Assembly: GCA_030432595.1 (NCBI GenBank)
Contig: JAUIGU010000014.1
Coordinates: 31,775 to 95,774, forward strand
Length of the DNA: 64,000 nt
Source: Phycisphaerae bacterium
Lineage (GTDB): Bacteria; Planctomycetota; Phycisphaerae; Phycisphaerales; Phycisphaeraceae
Direction of reading: 5' to 3'
The notes beneath the pieces were generated by a model. The model did no database searches. It had not been told where the DNA came from and saw nothing but the letters and a program-made list of their open reading frames with translations. Position numbers and translations under genes: made by a program. Position 1 is the stretch's first letter. Every line of letters starts with the position of its first letter. Shown in pieces: positions 32,883-41,983 of this stretch.

Positions 32883-33998
32883 TTATGCAACCGCGCCCCC
32901 GCCTCCACCCCCGCCGTTCGTTGTCGCCAGCGCCGTCGAGCCACGCAACACCAGGTGGGTCGGCAGCGTCTCGGTGGCCGGCTGGGCCTTGCCGTGGATC
33001 AGGTTGATCAGGCGTTCGCACGCGATGCCGCCCAGCTCGTGCAGCGGCAGGTGGACCGTGGTCAGCGGCGGGTTCAGGAACGCGCCGTGCGCGATGTTGT
33101 CGCAGCCCACGACCGAGAGGTCGCGCGGCACGAACCGGCCGTTCTGCACCGCGCCCTGCATCGCACCCACCGCCATCTTGTCGTTGCCGCAGAACACCGC
33201 GGTCATGTCGGGGTGGCGCTTGAGCAGTTCGAGGATTGCGTAGCGGCCGTGCTCCTCGGTGAACCGGCCGTCTTCCATCCAGCCCTGGGCCGGGTCCAGG
33301 CCGCGCTCTTTCATCCGGCGTTCGTACACCGTGATGATCGAACGCGCAGTCTGCACGTTCGGCGAGCCGTGGATCAGACCGATCTTCTCGTGACCGAGCT
33401 GAAGAAGGTACGTCATGACCTGCTCCGCCCCGCCGGCGTAGTCGCAGACGACGCTGTCGATGCTCCAGCCCGCGAACGTGTTGTTGACGACAACGGCCGG
33501 CTTGCTCTGCTTGGCGAAGTCCTTGATAAACACGTGCAGGTCGTTGAACCCGATGCACAGCACGCCGTCGACAAAGCGGCTGTCGAAGAGCTCGATGTGC
33601 TTGCGCTCGCGGATGAAGTCGGGCTTGGCGGACTCGAGCATGACCTTGTGCCCGAAGCGGTCGGCCTTGTCGACGATGCCGGAGATGAGCTCGCCGAAGT
33701 ACGGGTCGGCCAACGCGTGACGCAGGGTCGGCAGCAGCACGCCGAGCATGCGCGTGTGCTTGCCGGACAATGATTGGGCGATGCGGTTGGGCTGGTAGCC
33801 CGTTTCGGTGATGACCGAGCGGACGCGGCGGGCGGTGGCCTCGGTGATCTTGGGGTTGGCGTTGAGGACCATCGAGACCGTGGCGACCGAGACGTTGGCG
33901 CGTTTGGCGATTTCACGGATGCCGACCCGCTTGGAGGCGGGCGCAGCCGTGGTCGCCGGGGCGGCGTCGGCGGAGGGAGTGGTCGTCGGGGGCGTCAT
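32883..33998 (-). CDS. LacI-family transcriptional regulator
   Basis: A 371-residue repressor with a Thr/Pro/Ala-rich N-terminal extension (about 1-23), a helix-turn-helix GIREIAKRANVSVATVSMVLN with the hinge QPNRIAQSLSG, and a periplasmic-binding-like effector domain (GVLLPTLRHALADPYFGEL to the C-terminus, with AVFCGNDKMAVGAM). It ends in a run of glycines. It lies directly upstream of the amylase operon on the same strand and divergent from the prepilin/PEP-CTERM genes, so it probably controls both in response to a sugar. The ligand is inferred. Confidence 0.93.
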   Translation of the reverse strand: MTPPTTTPSADAAPATTAAPASKRVGIREIAKRANVSVATVSMVLNANPKITEATARRVRSVITETGYQPNRIAQSLSGKHTRMLGVLLPTLRHALADPYFGELISGIVDKADRFGHKVMLESAKPDFIRERKHIELFDSRFVDGVLCIGFNDLHVFIKDFAKQSKPAVVVNNTFAGWSIDSVVCDYAGGAEQVMTYLLQLGHEKIGLIHGSPNVQTARSIITVYERRMKERGLDPAQGWMEDGRFTEEHGRYAILELLKRHPDMTAVFCGNDKMAVGAMQGAVQNGRFVPRDLSVVGCDNIAHGAFLNPPLTTVHLPLHELGGIACERLINLIHGKAQPATETLPTHLVLRGSTALATTNGGGGGGGAVA

Positions 33999-34484
33999 GG
34001 AAGGCGTCTAAGACGGGGGCGAGAAGCCGTCGAGAAGAGACCTGAAACACGGGAAACGGCACGTGGACGGGCCCCGCGGACGAGGCTCGTTAAAACAGTT
34101 TACCCATCCGTTAAATTGATGCAACACCTGTGGCGCGATTCGGTGCAAGTTCTCCTCATTCGGCCTTTCGACGCCACGGCCCGGCCCGTGCCCAGTTTCG
34201 GCCCCGCGCCCCGGGGAAGGGTTGACAAACGTCGAAGAGGCGTTACGATTTAAGCGTTCTACCAACGGGCGTTTCCGTGCTTTAGCCCGATTCTGCGTTT
34301 TTCTTCGGTTTTTTCCCGGTTCAAACGAAGTTCGCCCGCCGCCGGGCCGTTCGCTGGACAGATCCCGATTTACGGCCGGACGACCATGCTTCCCTTTTTT
34401 TCGTCGTCTGATTGAACCGTTTAATCACTGATCCCGCTTGATTCGCCCGTTTCGTCGACTCCCCTCTCAAGCAAGGACTCGCTG
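33999..34484. promoter_or_regulatory. Control region between lacI and the prepilin/PEP-CTERM genes
   Basis: This 486-bp gap has no gene. It includes a TTGACA hexamer at 34213-34218 with an AT-rich stretch downstream (about 34234-34250), an AT-rich part at 34089-34122 with TTTACCC and CCGTTAAA half-sites, and a near-perfect palindrome at 34410-34426. It probably holds the promoters of lacI and of the prepilin-like gene; the exact transcription starts cannot be fixed by eye. Confidence 0.55.
34410..34426. promoter_or_regulatory. Candidate LacI-family operator
   Basis: GATTGAACCGTTTAATC is a 17-nt palindrome with a central C; seven of the eight base pairs match. Size, AT-rich arms and central position resemble LacI/PurR-type operators. 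It lies about 60 bp before the prepilin-like start and about 410 bp upstream of lacI. Assignment to this regulator is inferred from proximity. Confidence 0.5.
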
Positions 34485-35507
34485 ATGCCGACCCCCGCTT
34501 CCCTGCCCGCCCATGTTCGCCGGCCGCGCCGCCGCGGATTCACCCTGATCGAACTGCTGGTCGTGATCTCGATCATCGCGTTGCTGATCGGCATCCTGCT
34601 GCCGGCGCTGGGGGCCGCGCGGGAGACGGCGCGGAGCGCGGCGTGCCTTTCGAACATCCGCCAGATGGGCATCGCGACTGCGTCATTTGCAGCGGACCAC
34701 AACAACTACGTGCAGACCTCGACCAGCGACCTGGCACCCGTGCCGGGTGCCGGCCCGATCAAGGACAACCCGCCGTCGGTGATCTCGCAATACAACGAGC
34801 GGTTCCCCAGCAGCGCGGTCGGTGCCGACCCGGGCCGGATCAAGGACTGGGCCAGCGCGATCGTGCCGTACATGGGCGGCAGCCAGAACCAAACCTTCAG
34901 CGACGCGGACCCGAAAGTGTCGCGGGCGTTCATCTGCCCGTCTGATCTGGGGCAGACGGACGACAGCGCCGGGGGACCGGGTTGGCGTATCTACAACAAC
35001 ATCACCAACTCCGGCCAGAACCAGCCGATCTCGTACGCGGTCAACGCCGACGTGACGAGCCTCGCGCTGCCGGGCTGGGGTTTCGGCGGCCGCTTGGGCA
35101 GCAAATGGACCGGAAGTCTGAACATTCAGCCGATCGACCCGGAGCGGGTGCGGACCGACGTGGCGCTGTCGGGCAACCTGGACGCGCTGAGGAACGCGAC
35201 GAGCACCTTCGCGTACGCCGGTGCCGGGACGCGGCAGAACCTCACGGGCGGCGAGGCGCAAGACTCGTCCATACTTTTCTACACGAGTTCGCCGGGCATC
35301 ACCGGACGTGGCGCCAACGCGGTGGGCACGTTCGAAGACCTCTTCGAAAGCACCAACGCCGCACGATACAAACTGCCCCTCGAAGAGTACGCCAGCGGCG
35401 GGCGTCACAGCAACGACTCGTTTAACGGCTCGTTCTACGACGGCCACGCCTCGAACATCAACGACGGCACCGCCGAGGACGCGAACATCTCGCCTTACGC
35501 TCAATGA
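34485..35507 (+). CDS. Type II secretion prepilin-like protein (DUF1559-like)
   Basis: A 340-residue pseudopilin-like protein. The N-terminus has the leader-peptidase site [11 protein letters not shown] and a hydrophobic stem ([17 protein letters not shown]) followed by [17 protein letters not shown], typical of the planctomycete prepilin family. A late FYDGHAS-type DG motif (about 323) matches the 'H-x9-DG' C-terminal signature. Such proteins are very numerous in planctomycetes and are thought to be exported and cleaved by a prepilin peptidase. Here it is the first gene of the PEP-CTERM/amylase cluster. Confidence 0.88.
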   Translation: MPTPASLPAHVRRPRRRGFTLIELLVVISIIALLIGILLPALGAARETARSAACLSNIRQMGIATASFAADHNNYVQTSTSDLAPVPGAGPIKDNPPSVISQYNERFPSSAVGADPGRIKDWASAIVPYMGGSQNQTFSDADPKVSRAFICPSDLGQTDDSAGGPGWRIYNNITNSGQNQPISYAVNADVTSLALPGWGFGGRLGSKWTGSLNIQPIDPERVRTDVALSGNLDALRNATSTFAYAGAGTRQNLTGGEAQDSSILFYTSSPGITGRGANAVGTFEDLFESTNAARYKLPLEEYASGGRHSNDSFNGSFYDGHASNINDGTAEDANISPYAQ

Positions 35508-35592
35508 TTCAAGGCGTTCCGTACGCTCTCGATTCCCTTCCTATCATGACCCCGAATCCCGGACACCACTCACTAACTGGAGGTTGATTGGC

Positions 35593-37134
35593 ATGAAAGT
35601 TCAGTTCTCTAAGACGGCCCTGCTCGGCGCCCTGGCGGCGATGACCGCCCCGCTCGCCGTCGCACAACCCGTAATCGACGGCACCGCGGACGGCCTCTAC
35701 GGCGCCGCGCTGTCGGTCCAGAACACGGCAACCCACTTCGGCGACAACACATCGGCCGATTTGCACCTGACCGCCGCGGGCGGCTCGGAGATCAACCAGG
35801 TCTTCGGCACCATCGCCAACGACCGGCTTTACGTCACGATCACCGGCAACCTCGAAACCAACTTCAACAAGCTCGAAGTCTTCCTCGACGTTGACGGCAA
35901 TGCCGGCGGCCTCAACAGCATCGACGGCGCGAACCTGCCGGCCGGTCTGGACGGCTTCTGCTGCGGCGAGAACGGCACGGGCACGCCGACCGGCGGCGCG
36001 CTGCAACGGCTCAACGGCCTGACCTTCGACACCGGCTTCTTTGCCGACCAGTACCTCACGTTCAGCCTCGGCACCGAGACCGTCAACCCCGGCGGCCCGG
36101 GGCTGCTGCCGGGCGACACGACCACGCCGATCAGCTTCGCCGCGGCCAGCGCGTCGTTCGGTGAACTGAACAACGGAACCTCCGGCCGAGCCGAGGAACT
36201 GGGCATCGTGCTGGGCCCGGCCGGCTACAACGGCGTGTTCCGCAACCCGGACACGGGCGACGGCTTCGGCGACTTCGCGTTCGTGCCCAACGATAACCCC
36301 GGCACGACGTCGGCCGACCTGATCCAGAACGGCATCGACAACAACCTGCTCCTTCCGAACCTCGCGGGGGGGCAGCTGATCGACAAGAACTACGTCGCCA
36401 CCGAAGGCCAGGTCGCACCGGAGCTCGAGTTCGTCCTCGACATTGAGGCCGGCGAAGAGACCACCAACGCGAGCAGCCGACGCGCGTTCGACAACATCGT
36501 CGGCCTCGAGTTCGCCTACGACAACAGCAACATCGCCGGCGTCAACGGCAGCGGCGGCCCCGACTTCGCCCAGACCGGCGACCCCGAGAACGTGCTGACC
36601 GGCGTCGAGTTCTCGATCGCGCTGTCGGAACTGGGTACCGCCGTGAACGCGGGCGACATCCGCCTGGCCGCGTTCATCAACGGCTCGGGCCACGACTTCG
36701 CGTCCAACCAGTTCGCCGGCGACGGCGTCCTCGTGGGGAACCTCGGCGGCGACGGCGCCGGCGGCTTCACCGGCGACCTGTCCGGGATCGACCTGAGTCA
36801 GATCGCGGGCGACCAGTTCGTCGTCATCGCCAACTCCCTCGGCGGCACTATCGAAGGCGACTACGACGACGGCGGGCAGGTCGAACAGACCGACCTGGAC
36901 TTCGTCCTCTCCAACTGGGGCGACACCGACATCTCCGACGTCACCGGCTGGATCAACTTCCCCGGTGGCGGCGCGTTTGACGGTCTGGTCGACCAGAACG
37001 AGTTGGACGGCGTGCTCCTGAACTGGGGCAGCACGTCCGCCCCGGACTTCTCCGGCTCGGCGGTCCCGGAACCAGCCTCGCTGGCGGTGTTGGCCGGCCT
37101 GGGCGTGCTGGGGCTGCGTCGCCGGTCGGCTTGA
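35593..37134 (+). CDS. PEP-CTERM surface protein with dockerin-like module
   Basis: A 513-residue secreted protein. It has a signal peptide (about 1-23, ending AVAQ), a beta-rich body starting VIDGTADGLYGAALS, an acidic loop-rich middle, two dockerin-like repeats near 430-500 (YDDGGQVEQTDLDFVLSNWG, and LVDQNELDGVLLNWG), and a C-terminal sorting signal VPEPASL, hydrophobic stretch, RRR. GGAGG precedes the ATG at 35593. The body resembles carbohydrate-binding DOMON/CBM9-like beta-sandwiches, by inference. The next gene is its paralogue. PEP-CTERM proteins are moved to the surface by exosortase, which is not in this window. Confidence 0.87.
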   Translation: MKVQFSKTALLGALAAMTAPLAVAQPVIDGTADGLYGAALSVQNTATHFGDNTSADLHLTAAGGSEINQVFGTIANDRLYVTITGNLETNFNKLEVFLDVDGNAGGLNSIDGANLPAGLDGFCCGENGTGTPTGGALQRLNGLTFDTGFFADQYLTFSLGTETVNPGGPGLLPGDTTTPISFAAASASFGELNNGTSGRAEELGIVLGPAGYNGVFRNPDTGDGFGDFAFVPNDNPGTTSADLIQNGIDNNLLLPNLAGGQLIDKNYVATEGQVAPELEFVLDIEAGEETTNASSRRAFDNIVGLEFAYDNSNIAGVNGSGGPDFAQTGDPENVLTGVEFSIALSELGTAVNAGDIRLAAFINGSGHDFASNQFAGDGVLVGNLGGDGAGGFTGDLSGIDLSQIAGDQFVVIANSLGGTIEGDYDDGGQVEQTDLDFVLSNWGDTDISDVTGWINFPGGGAFDGLVDQNELDGVLLNWGSTSAPDFSGSAVPEPASLAVLAGLGVLGLRRRSA

Positions 37135-37148
37135 TGGCTCCTCCCTTC

Positions 37149-37180
37149 GCGGCGTGCCGTCTTCGGGCGGCGCCGCCGCT
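37149..37180 (+). terminator. Likely rho-independent terminator
   Basis: A GC-rich stem with a UUCG tetraloop (GCCGTC TTCG GGCGGC, 37156-37171, with outer GCGGCG/CCGCCGC pairs) is followed by CTTTT. It ends the first PEP-CTERM gene about 15 bp after its stop. Confidence 0.6.
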
Positions 37181-37283
37181 TTTGCGTTCGCTTTCCCGGC
37201 TGGTTGTGGTAATTTGAAGCCGGGTTTTCTCGTCTTTTTGCGTCTTGCTCTCGTTTTCAACCCTATCTTGGAGGATTAGATCC

Positions 37284-38273
37284 ATGCAGACGAAGTGTCT
37301 TTTGAGCGCCTTGGCCGTCGCGGGTTTGTCCGTGCCGGCGCTGGGCCAATTCGTGGTCGACGGGACGCGTGACGCGGCCTACGGCGCGGCCCTGGCGACG
37401 CAGACCAACCCGACCGGCTTCGGCGACGCGACCGACCCGACGGGCCTGGGTGGCGGCGGCGAGCTGGACGCGGCCTACGCGGTGGCCAACTTCGCCACCG
37501 GCAAGCTCAACGTCCTGCTGACCGGCAACATCGAGTCGAACTTCAACAAGGTCAGCGTCTTCATCGACTCGCAGGTCGGCGGCGAGAACATCCTCGACGG
37601 CTCGCTCGCGTACGACTTCGGCGACATCTCGTCCAACTTCGGTGGGCTTGGTTTCGACGCGGGCTTCACCGCGGACTACCACCTGTTCGGCCGCTGGGGC
37701 GGCGGGGCCTTCGAGGTCGACATCGTGGACCGCGCGGCCAGCACCGCGGGCGCCGAGCTGGGCAACTTCGGTGCGGCGACCGTGGGAACGGGCACCGGCG
37801 TGCAGTCTGGCACGATCCTCGCCGGCGGCGGCGCCACGGCGACCACCGGCGCGGACGCGGGCACGTTCCTCACCCAGGACGTCGCGTTCGGGTTCAACAA
37901 CACCAACATCCTCGGTGTCACCGACGCCACGGCCGACCCGATCGCGGCGAACGCCGTGCTGACCGGCTTCGAGTTCGAGATCGACCTCGCGGACATCGGC
38001 AGCCCGGGCGTGGGCGACGTGATCCAGATCCACGCCGTCTACGGCAACGGTGACAACAACTACCACTCCAACCAGGTCCTCGGCGGGCTGCCCTCGGGCA
38101 CCGGCAACCTGGGCGGCGACGGCGCCGGCGGCTTCACCGGCAACCTCGCTGGCGTGAACTTCGCCCAGTTCCAGGGCGACCAGTTCTTCCGCGTGCCGGT
38201 CCTGGTCCCCGAACCCGCCAGCCTCGCGCTGCTGGGCCTGGGTGGCCTGGCGATGCTGCGTCGCCGGAAGTAA
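37284..38273 (+). CDS. PEP-CTERM surface protein, paralogue of the preceding gene
   Basis: A 329-residue exported protein with a signal peptide (about 1-20, ending ALGQ) and a mature N-terminus VVDGTRDAAYGAALATQ closely similar to that of the upstream PEP-CTERM protein, plus the shared NLGGDGAGGFTG stretch. The C-terminal sorting signal is VPEPASL followed by a hydrophobic helix and RRRK. It lacks the dockerin-like repeats. GGAGG lies about nine bases before the ATG at 37284. The shared fold is probably a carbohydrate-binding beta-sandwich, by inference. Confidence 0.86.
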   Translation: MQTKCLLSALAVAGLSVPALGQFVVDGTRDAAYGAALATQTNPTGFGDATDPTGLGGGGELDAAYAVANFATGKLNVLLTGNIESNFNKVSVFIDSQVGGENILDGSLAYDFGDISSNFGGLGFDAGFTADYHLFGRWGGGAFEVDIVDRAASTAGAELGNFGAATVGTGTGVQSGTILAGGGATATTGADAGTFLTQDVAFGFNNTNILGVTDATADPIAANAVLTGFEFEIDLADIGSPGVGDVIQIHAVYGNGDNNYHSNQVLGGLPSGTGNLGGDGAGGFTGNLAGVNFAQFQGDQFFRVPVLVPEPASLALLGLGGLAMLRRRK

Positions 38274-38299
38274 GCGACGACAGACGCAAAAACCACCAC

Positions 38300-38329
38300 G
38301 CGTCGGCGGGATGAAACGCCCGCCGACGC
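38300..38329 (+). terminator. Perfect hairpin after PEP-CTERM gene
   Basis: GCGTCGGCGGG (38300-38310) and CCCGCCGACGC (38319-38329) form an 11-bp perfect stem with an 8-nt loop, 26 bp after the stop. A T-tract is weak, so it may be a terminator or an mRNA-stabilising hairpin. Confidence 0.5.
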
Positions 38330-38458
38330 CTTGGCCTCCGGGCCACCCAACAGGCCACACGTCCCCGGCCGATCGCGAAGGTGCGGAACCGCCCCGCAAG
38401 ACCCGCGCGGGGGTTGATCGCCTTGTTGTGCTGCGCCCCTCCCGACCCGGAACCGCTT

Positions 38459-41400
38459 ATGCCTCGACTGGTCAATACTTCCCGCTGTTTCCTCGCGAAC
38501 GCCTGCATCCGGCCGGCCTCGCTCCGTTCGGCTTTGGCCTTCGCCACCGCTTCACTTGGCACGCTGAATGCGGCGGCGGTGGATTCCTCAACGCCGGCGT
38601 TCCTGCAGATCTTCGACGCCAAGTGGGACGTCGTGGAGGACCGCATGGCGGACATCTTCGTCGCGGGCTACGACCGGCTGTGGCTGCCGCCGCCGGCGCG
38701 GGCCGACTCGGGCGGTCAGTCCGTGGGCTACGACGTGTTCGACCGCTTTGATCTGGGCGGGCCGCGCAACGAGACGCTCTACGGCACCGAGGCCGGGCTC
38801 AAGTCGCTGATCGGTCAGGCCAACCGCGCCGGCATCAAGGTCAACACCGACTTCATCGCCAACCACAACGGCTTCAGCGACTCGAGCACGTTCGACAATT
38901 TCGGTACGCCCGGCGACCCTTCAGATGACGTGACCTTTCTCGAAGCGGGCGGGTACCCGGGTTTTCTGCTCACACTCGACGCGGCCGACGACCCCAACGG
39001 CGTGGGCGCAGTCGACGGCGACTTCCACAGCGCCTTCGCCGGCGGCGAAGAACAGTTCCGCCTCGCGGGCCTGATCGACATCGACCAATCGACCAATCAC
39101 CAGTTCATCCGGCACCCCGTCGAGGCCGGCAACCCGCTGAACATCCCCGCGGCGGGCACGACGGGCATCTACGGCCGGCCGCCGCAGAACGTGCCCGATC
39201 CCAACAACGCACGGTTCTATCCCGACCGGGACCTGGGCGGCACAACCGTGTTCGACCCCGCGCTCAACCAGAACGTCACGCTCTACGAATTCAACACCGA
39301 CAACCCGCTCGCCGGCGACGCGGTCACCGACAACGCGACAGGGCTGCTCATCCGCAACATCCGCTGGATGATCCAGGAGGTCGGCGTGGACGGCTTCCGC
39401 TACGACGCGGCCCGGCACTTCCCGCGCTGGGTGCTCGATTTCCTCGACCAGGGCTCGTTCCTCGCGAGCAACAAGACCCTGCTCGACGGCAGCCCCGCCC
39501 ACCCGTACACGTTCATCGAGACCGGCGGCGATTCGTCCGACGCGTTCATCGACGGCTTCATCCGCAAGGACATCGACAACAACAACCTCGGCCAGCTCGG
39601 CGGCAACCGCGACGCGCTGGACTTCAACCTCTTCTTCGACATCCGCGCGAACCTGTCCGACAACGGCCTCGCCAACGACTGGCGCGGCATCAAGAACAGC
39701 AGCGTCGATATCGTCGACGACGGCTTGGCGAACAACGGCACGCAGGGCGTCGCCTTCGTCCAGAGCCACGACGACGGCCCGGCGCACCTCAACAACGTCG
39801 CCCACGCCTACGCGCTGATGCGGCCCGGCAACGCGCTGATCTACCTCAACGCCGACCAGTTCGACGACCCCCTGCGCGACTTCCCCAAGGACGGGCGCGG
39901 CGACGCGCTGGGCGGGATGTTCGGCGACCGCGTGCTCAACCTGCTCGCCCTGCGCAACTCGCACGGCCGGGGCAACTACCTGGACCGCACGCCCGGCGCC
40001 GACGAAAAAGAAATCCTGGTCTACGAGCGCGAAGCCTCGGCGCTGGTCGTGCTGAGCAACCGGCTCGACGACGGGTTCGATTCCCGCACCGTGCAGACCG
40101 GCTTCGCGCCCGGCACGCCGCTGATCGAACTCACCGGCAACGCGGCCGACGCGACCGTCGACCCGTTCAACGACATCCCCGAACTGCTCGTGGTCAAGCC
40201 CGACGGCACGGTGGACCTGCGCGTCGTCCGCAACAGCTCGGACGGCACCGAGCACGGCAACGGGTACCTGATCTACGGGGTCTCGGGTCCACAGGGCCAG
40301 ATGCGCCTGACCGACACGGCCGGCAACGACCTGACCGAAGTGCTGCCCGGTTCGACGCCGATGCCCGGCGACGGCGGCGTGAACGGCCCGAGCGATAACC
40401 AGCTCAACGGCACGACGCGCCTGACCGACCTGACCATCGTCGACGACCCGCAGTTCAAGCTGCGGATTGAAACCAACGCGGTCAACCTGCTCGGCTCGAT
40501 CCGCGACCGCCACGCCGACGGCGACTTTGCGCAGTTCCGTATCGACAACGGCCGGGACAAGGACGGCAACGTGATCGCCGACGTCGTCACGCCGGGCGAC
40601 GTCGGGTACGCGTTCACGAACTTCACCGACACCAACGCGCCGGGCTTCTTTGATCCCGGCGGCGACGGGCTTTACGAGCAGACGATCGACGCCACGACGC
40701 TGGCGGAAGGCCGGCACTACCTCACCGGCCGTGTGTACCGGCACCGCGACCCCAACACGACCACCGACAGCGACCCATCGACCGCGGGCGACGACGGCCC
40801 GGCGGTGTTCACGGAGTTCCGTCAGGTGATCTATGTCGACCTGCTGCCGCCCGAGGCGGAGGTGGTGAGCTTCGAGCCGTTCGCCAGCGACCCGAACAAC
40901 CCGAACGAGCGCGACCTGGTCGTGCGTTCCGCCGACGGCACGGCCGACAACATGCACTTTTTCCTCGACCTGCCCGCGTCCATGACCGACGCGCAGGTGC
41001 TGCAGTTGGCGCTGAGCGGCCAGGGCGACGCCGGGGAATACGACGTCGACTCGTTCATCTTCGGCTACTTCGGCGTCACCTCGGGCAACCATGTCGCGAC
41101 CGTGGTGACGTTCGAGCCGACCTTCGACGGCACGCGCGGCGTCAATGTGCAACGCTTCGCCGGGCTCGGCACCCAAACCAACCTCGGCGCCGGCCTGGGC
41201 GACCTGGACCACGACGGCGCGTTCGAGGCGTCGGACCTCGCGGGCCCGGGTTCGTTTGAACAGATCCTGCAGAGCAACAACAACCAATTCGACGCCGCGG
41301 CGGACGTCACCGCGGACGGCCTGGTCGATAACCGTGACCTGTTCGCACTCGAAGCGGAACTGCTCGGCGCAGGTGCATCGCAGGCGGCGCTTGACGCGTA

Positions 41401-41860
41401 CGGCGACGTGCTGCTCCGGGCCGGCGACGTGAACAACAGCGGAACCACCGACACGGCCGACATCGACTTTGTGTTTGCGAACCTCGGCGGCGCGGGCGTC
41501 AGCGACCTGAACGTCGATGGTGCCGTGACGCTCGCGGACGTGGAAACGCTCGTGGTCACGATCCTCGGCTCACTGCTGGGCGACGCCAACCTCAACGGGC
41601 AGATCGAACAAGGCGACCTCGATCCCGTGCTCCAGAACTGGGGTAGCAACGGCATCGGCTACGCGGGCGGCGACTACGACGGCAGCGGGCAGGTCGAACA
41701 GGCCGACCTGGACACGATCCTCCAGAACTGGGGCCAGACCGCGGCACCGGACTTCTCGGCCAACCCGGGGCTGGCGCTGCTGGTGCCCGAGCCGGGGACG
41801 GGTTTGCTGTTGATCGGCACCGCGTTCGCGGTTGCGCGAAGCGGGCGATCCCGGGTGTGA
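38459..41860 (+). CDS. PEP-CTERM-anchored GH13 alpha-amylase family protein
   Basis: A 1133-residue exported glycoside hydrolase. After a signal-like N-terminus the GH13 barrel shows DFIANHN (region I), GFRYDAARHF (region II with the Asp nucleophile), FIETGGD (region III Glu) and FVQSHDDGP (region IV). Long beta domains follow, then dockerin-like repeats at about 895-1100 (LDHDGAFEASDLAG, VTADGLVDNRDLF, NLNGQIEQGDLDPVLQNWG, YDGSGQVEQADLDTILQNWG) and a C-terminal VPEPGTG sorting signal. It probably breaks down alpha-glucan at the cell surface for the transporter encoded upstream. The start at 38459 is the first ATG giving a signal peptide. Confidence 0.9.
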   Translation: MPRLVNTSRCFLANACIRPASLRSALAFATASLGTLNAAAVDSSTPAFLQIFDAKWDVVEDRMADIFVAGYDRLWLPPPARADSGGQSVGYDVFDRFDLGGPRNETLYGTEAGLKSLIGQANRAGIKVNTDFIANHNGFSDSSTFDNFGTPGDPSDDVTFLEAGGYPGFLLTLDAADDPNGVGAVDGDFHSAFAGGEEQFRLAGLIDIDQSTNHQFIRHPVEAGNPLNIPAAGTTGIYGRPPQNVPDPNNARFYPDRDLGGTTVFDPALNQNVTLYEFNTDNPLAGDAVTDNATGLLIRNIRWMIQEVGVDGFRYDAARHFPRWVLDFLDQGSFLASNKTLLDGSPAHPYTFIETGGDSSDAFIDGFIRKDIDNNNLGQLGGNRDALDFNLFFDIRANLSDNGLANDWRGIKNSSVDIVDDGLANNGTQGVAFVQSHDDGPAHLNNVAHAYALMRPGNALIYLNADQFDDPLRDFPKDGRGDALGGMFGDRVLNLLALRNSHGRGNYLDRTPGADEKEILVYEREASALVVLSNRLDDGFDSRTVQTGFAPGTPLIELTGNAADATVDPFNDIPELLVVKPDGTVDLRVVRNSSDGTEHGNGYLIYGVSGPQGQMRLTDTAGNDLTEVLPGSTPMPGDGGVNGPSDNQLNGTTRLTDLTIVDDPQFKLRIETNAVNLLGSIRDRHADGDFAQFRIDNGRDKDGNVIADVVTPGDVGYAFTNFTDTNAPGFFDPGGDGLYEQTIDATTLAEGRHYLTGRVYRHRDPNTTTDSDPSTAGDDGPAVFTEFRQVIYVDLLPPEAEVVSFEPFASDPNNPNERDLVVRSADGTADNMHFFLDLPASMTDAQVLQLALSGQGDAGEYDVDSFIFGYFGVTSGNHVATVVTFEPTFDGTRGVNVQRFAGLGTQTNLGAGLGDLDHDGAFEASDLAGPGSFEQILQSNNNQFDAAADVTADGLVDNRDLFALEAELLGAGASQAALDAYGDVLLRAGDVNNSGTTDTADIDFVFANLGGAGVSDLNVDGAVTLADVETLVVTILGSLLGDANLNGQIEQGDLDPVLQNWGSNGIGYAGGDYDGSGQVEQADLDTILQNWGQTAAPDFSANPGLALLVPEPGTGLLLIGTAFAVARSGRSRV

Positions 41861-41897
41861 CGGCTCGTACAGAAGTGCGACGCGAAGCTTTCACGAC

Positions 41898-41947
41898 ATA
41901 TAGCCGCAGCCCAACGGGCTGCGCGCAGGCCGTTGGCCTGCGGCTAT
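41898..41947. repeat. BIME-like pair of inverted hairpins
   Basis: TATAGC, then CGCAGCCC aac GGGCTGCG (41905-41923), then CGCAGGCC gtt GGCCTGCG (41924-41942), then GCTAT. The two stems differ but are nested within matching ATAGC/GCTAT feet. It sits between the convergent amylase and lpd genes. Confidence 0.75.
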
Positions 41948-41983
41948 GCGAACCACAGTTCAGTTCCATTGCGGCGCAAGCCA

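Noticed and set aside
38921..41287. Minus-strand open frame of 788 codons
   Set aside because: Antisense to the GH13 PEP-CTERM gene, with no domain; a by-product of GC-rich codon use.
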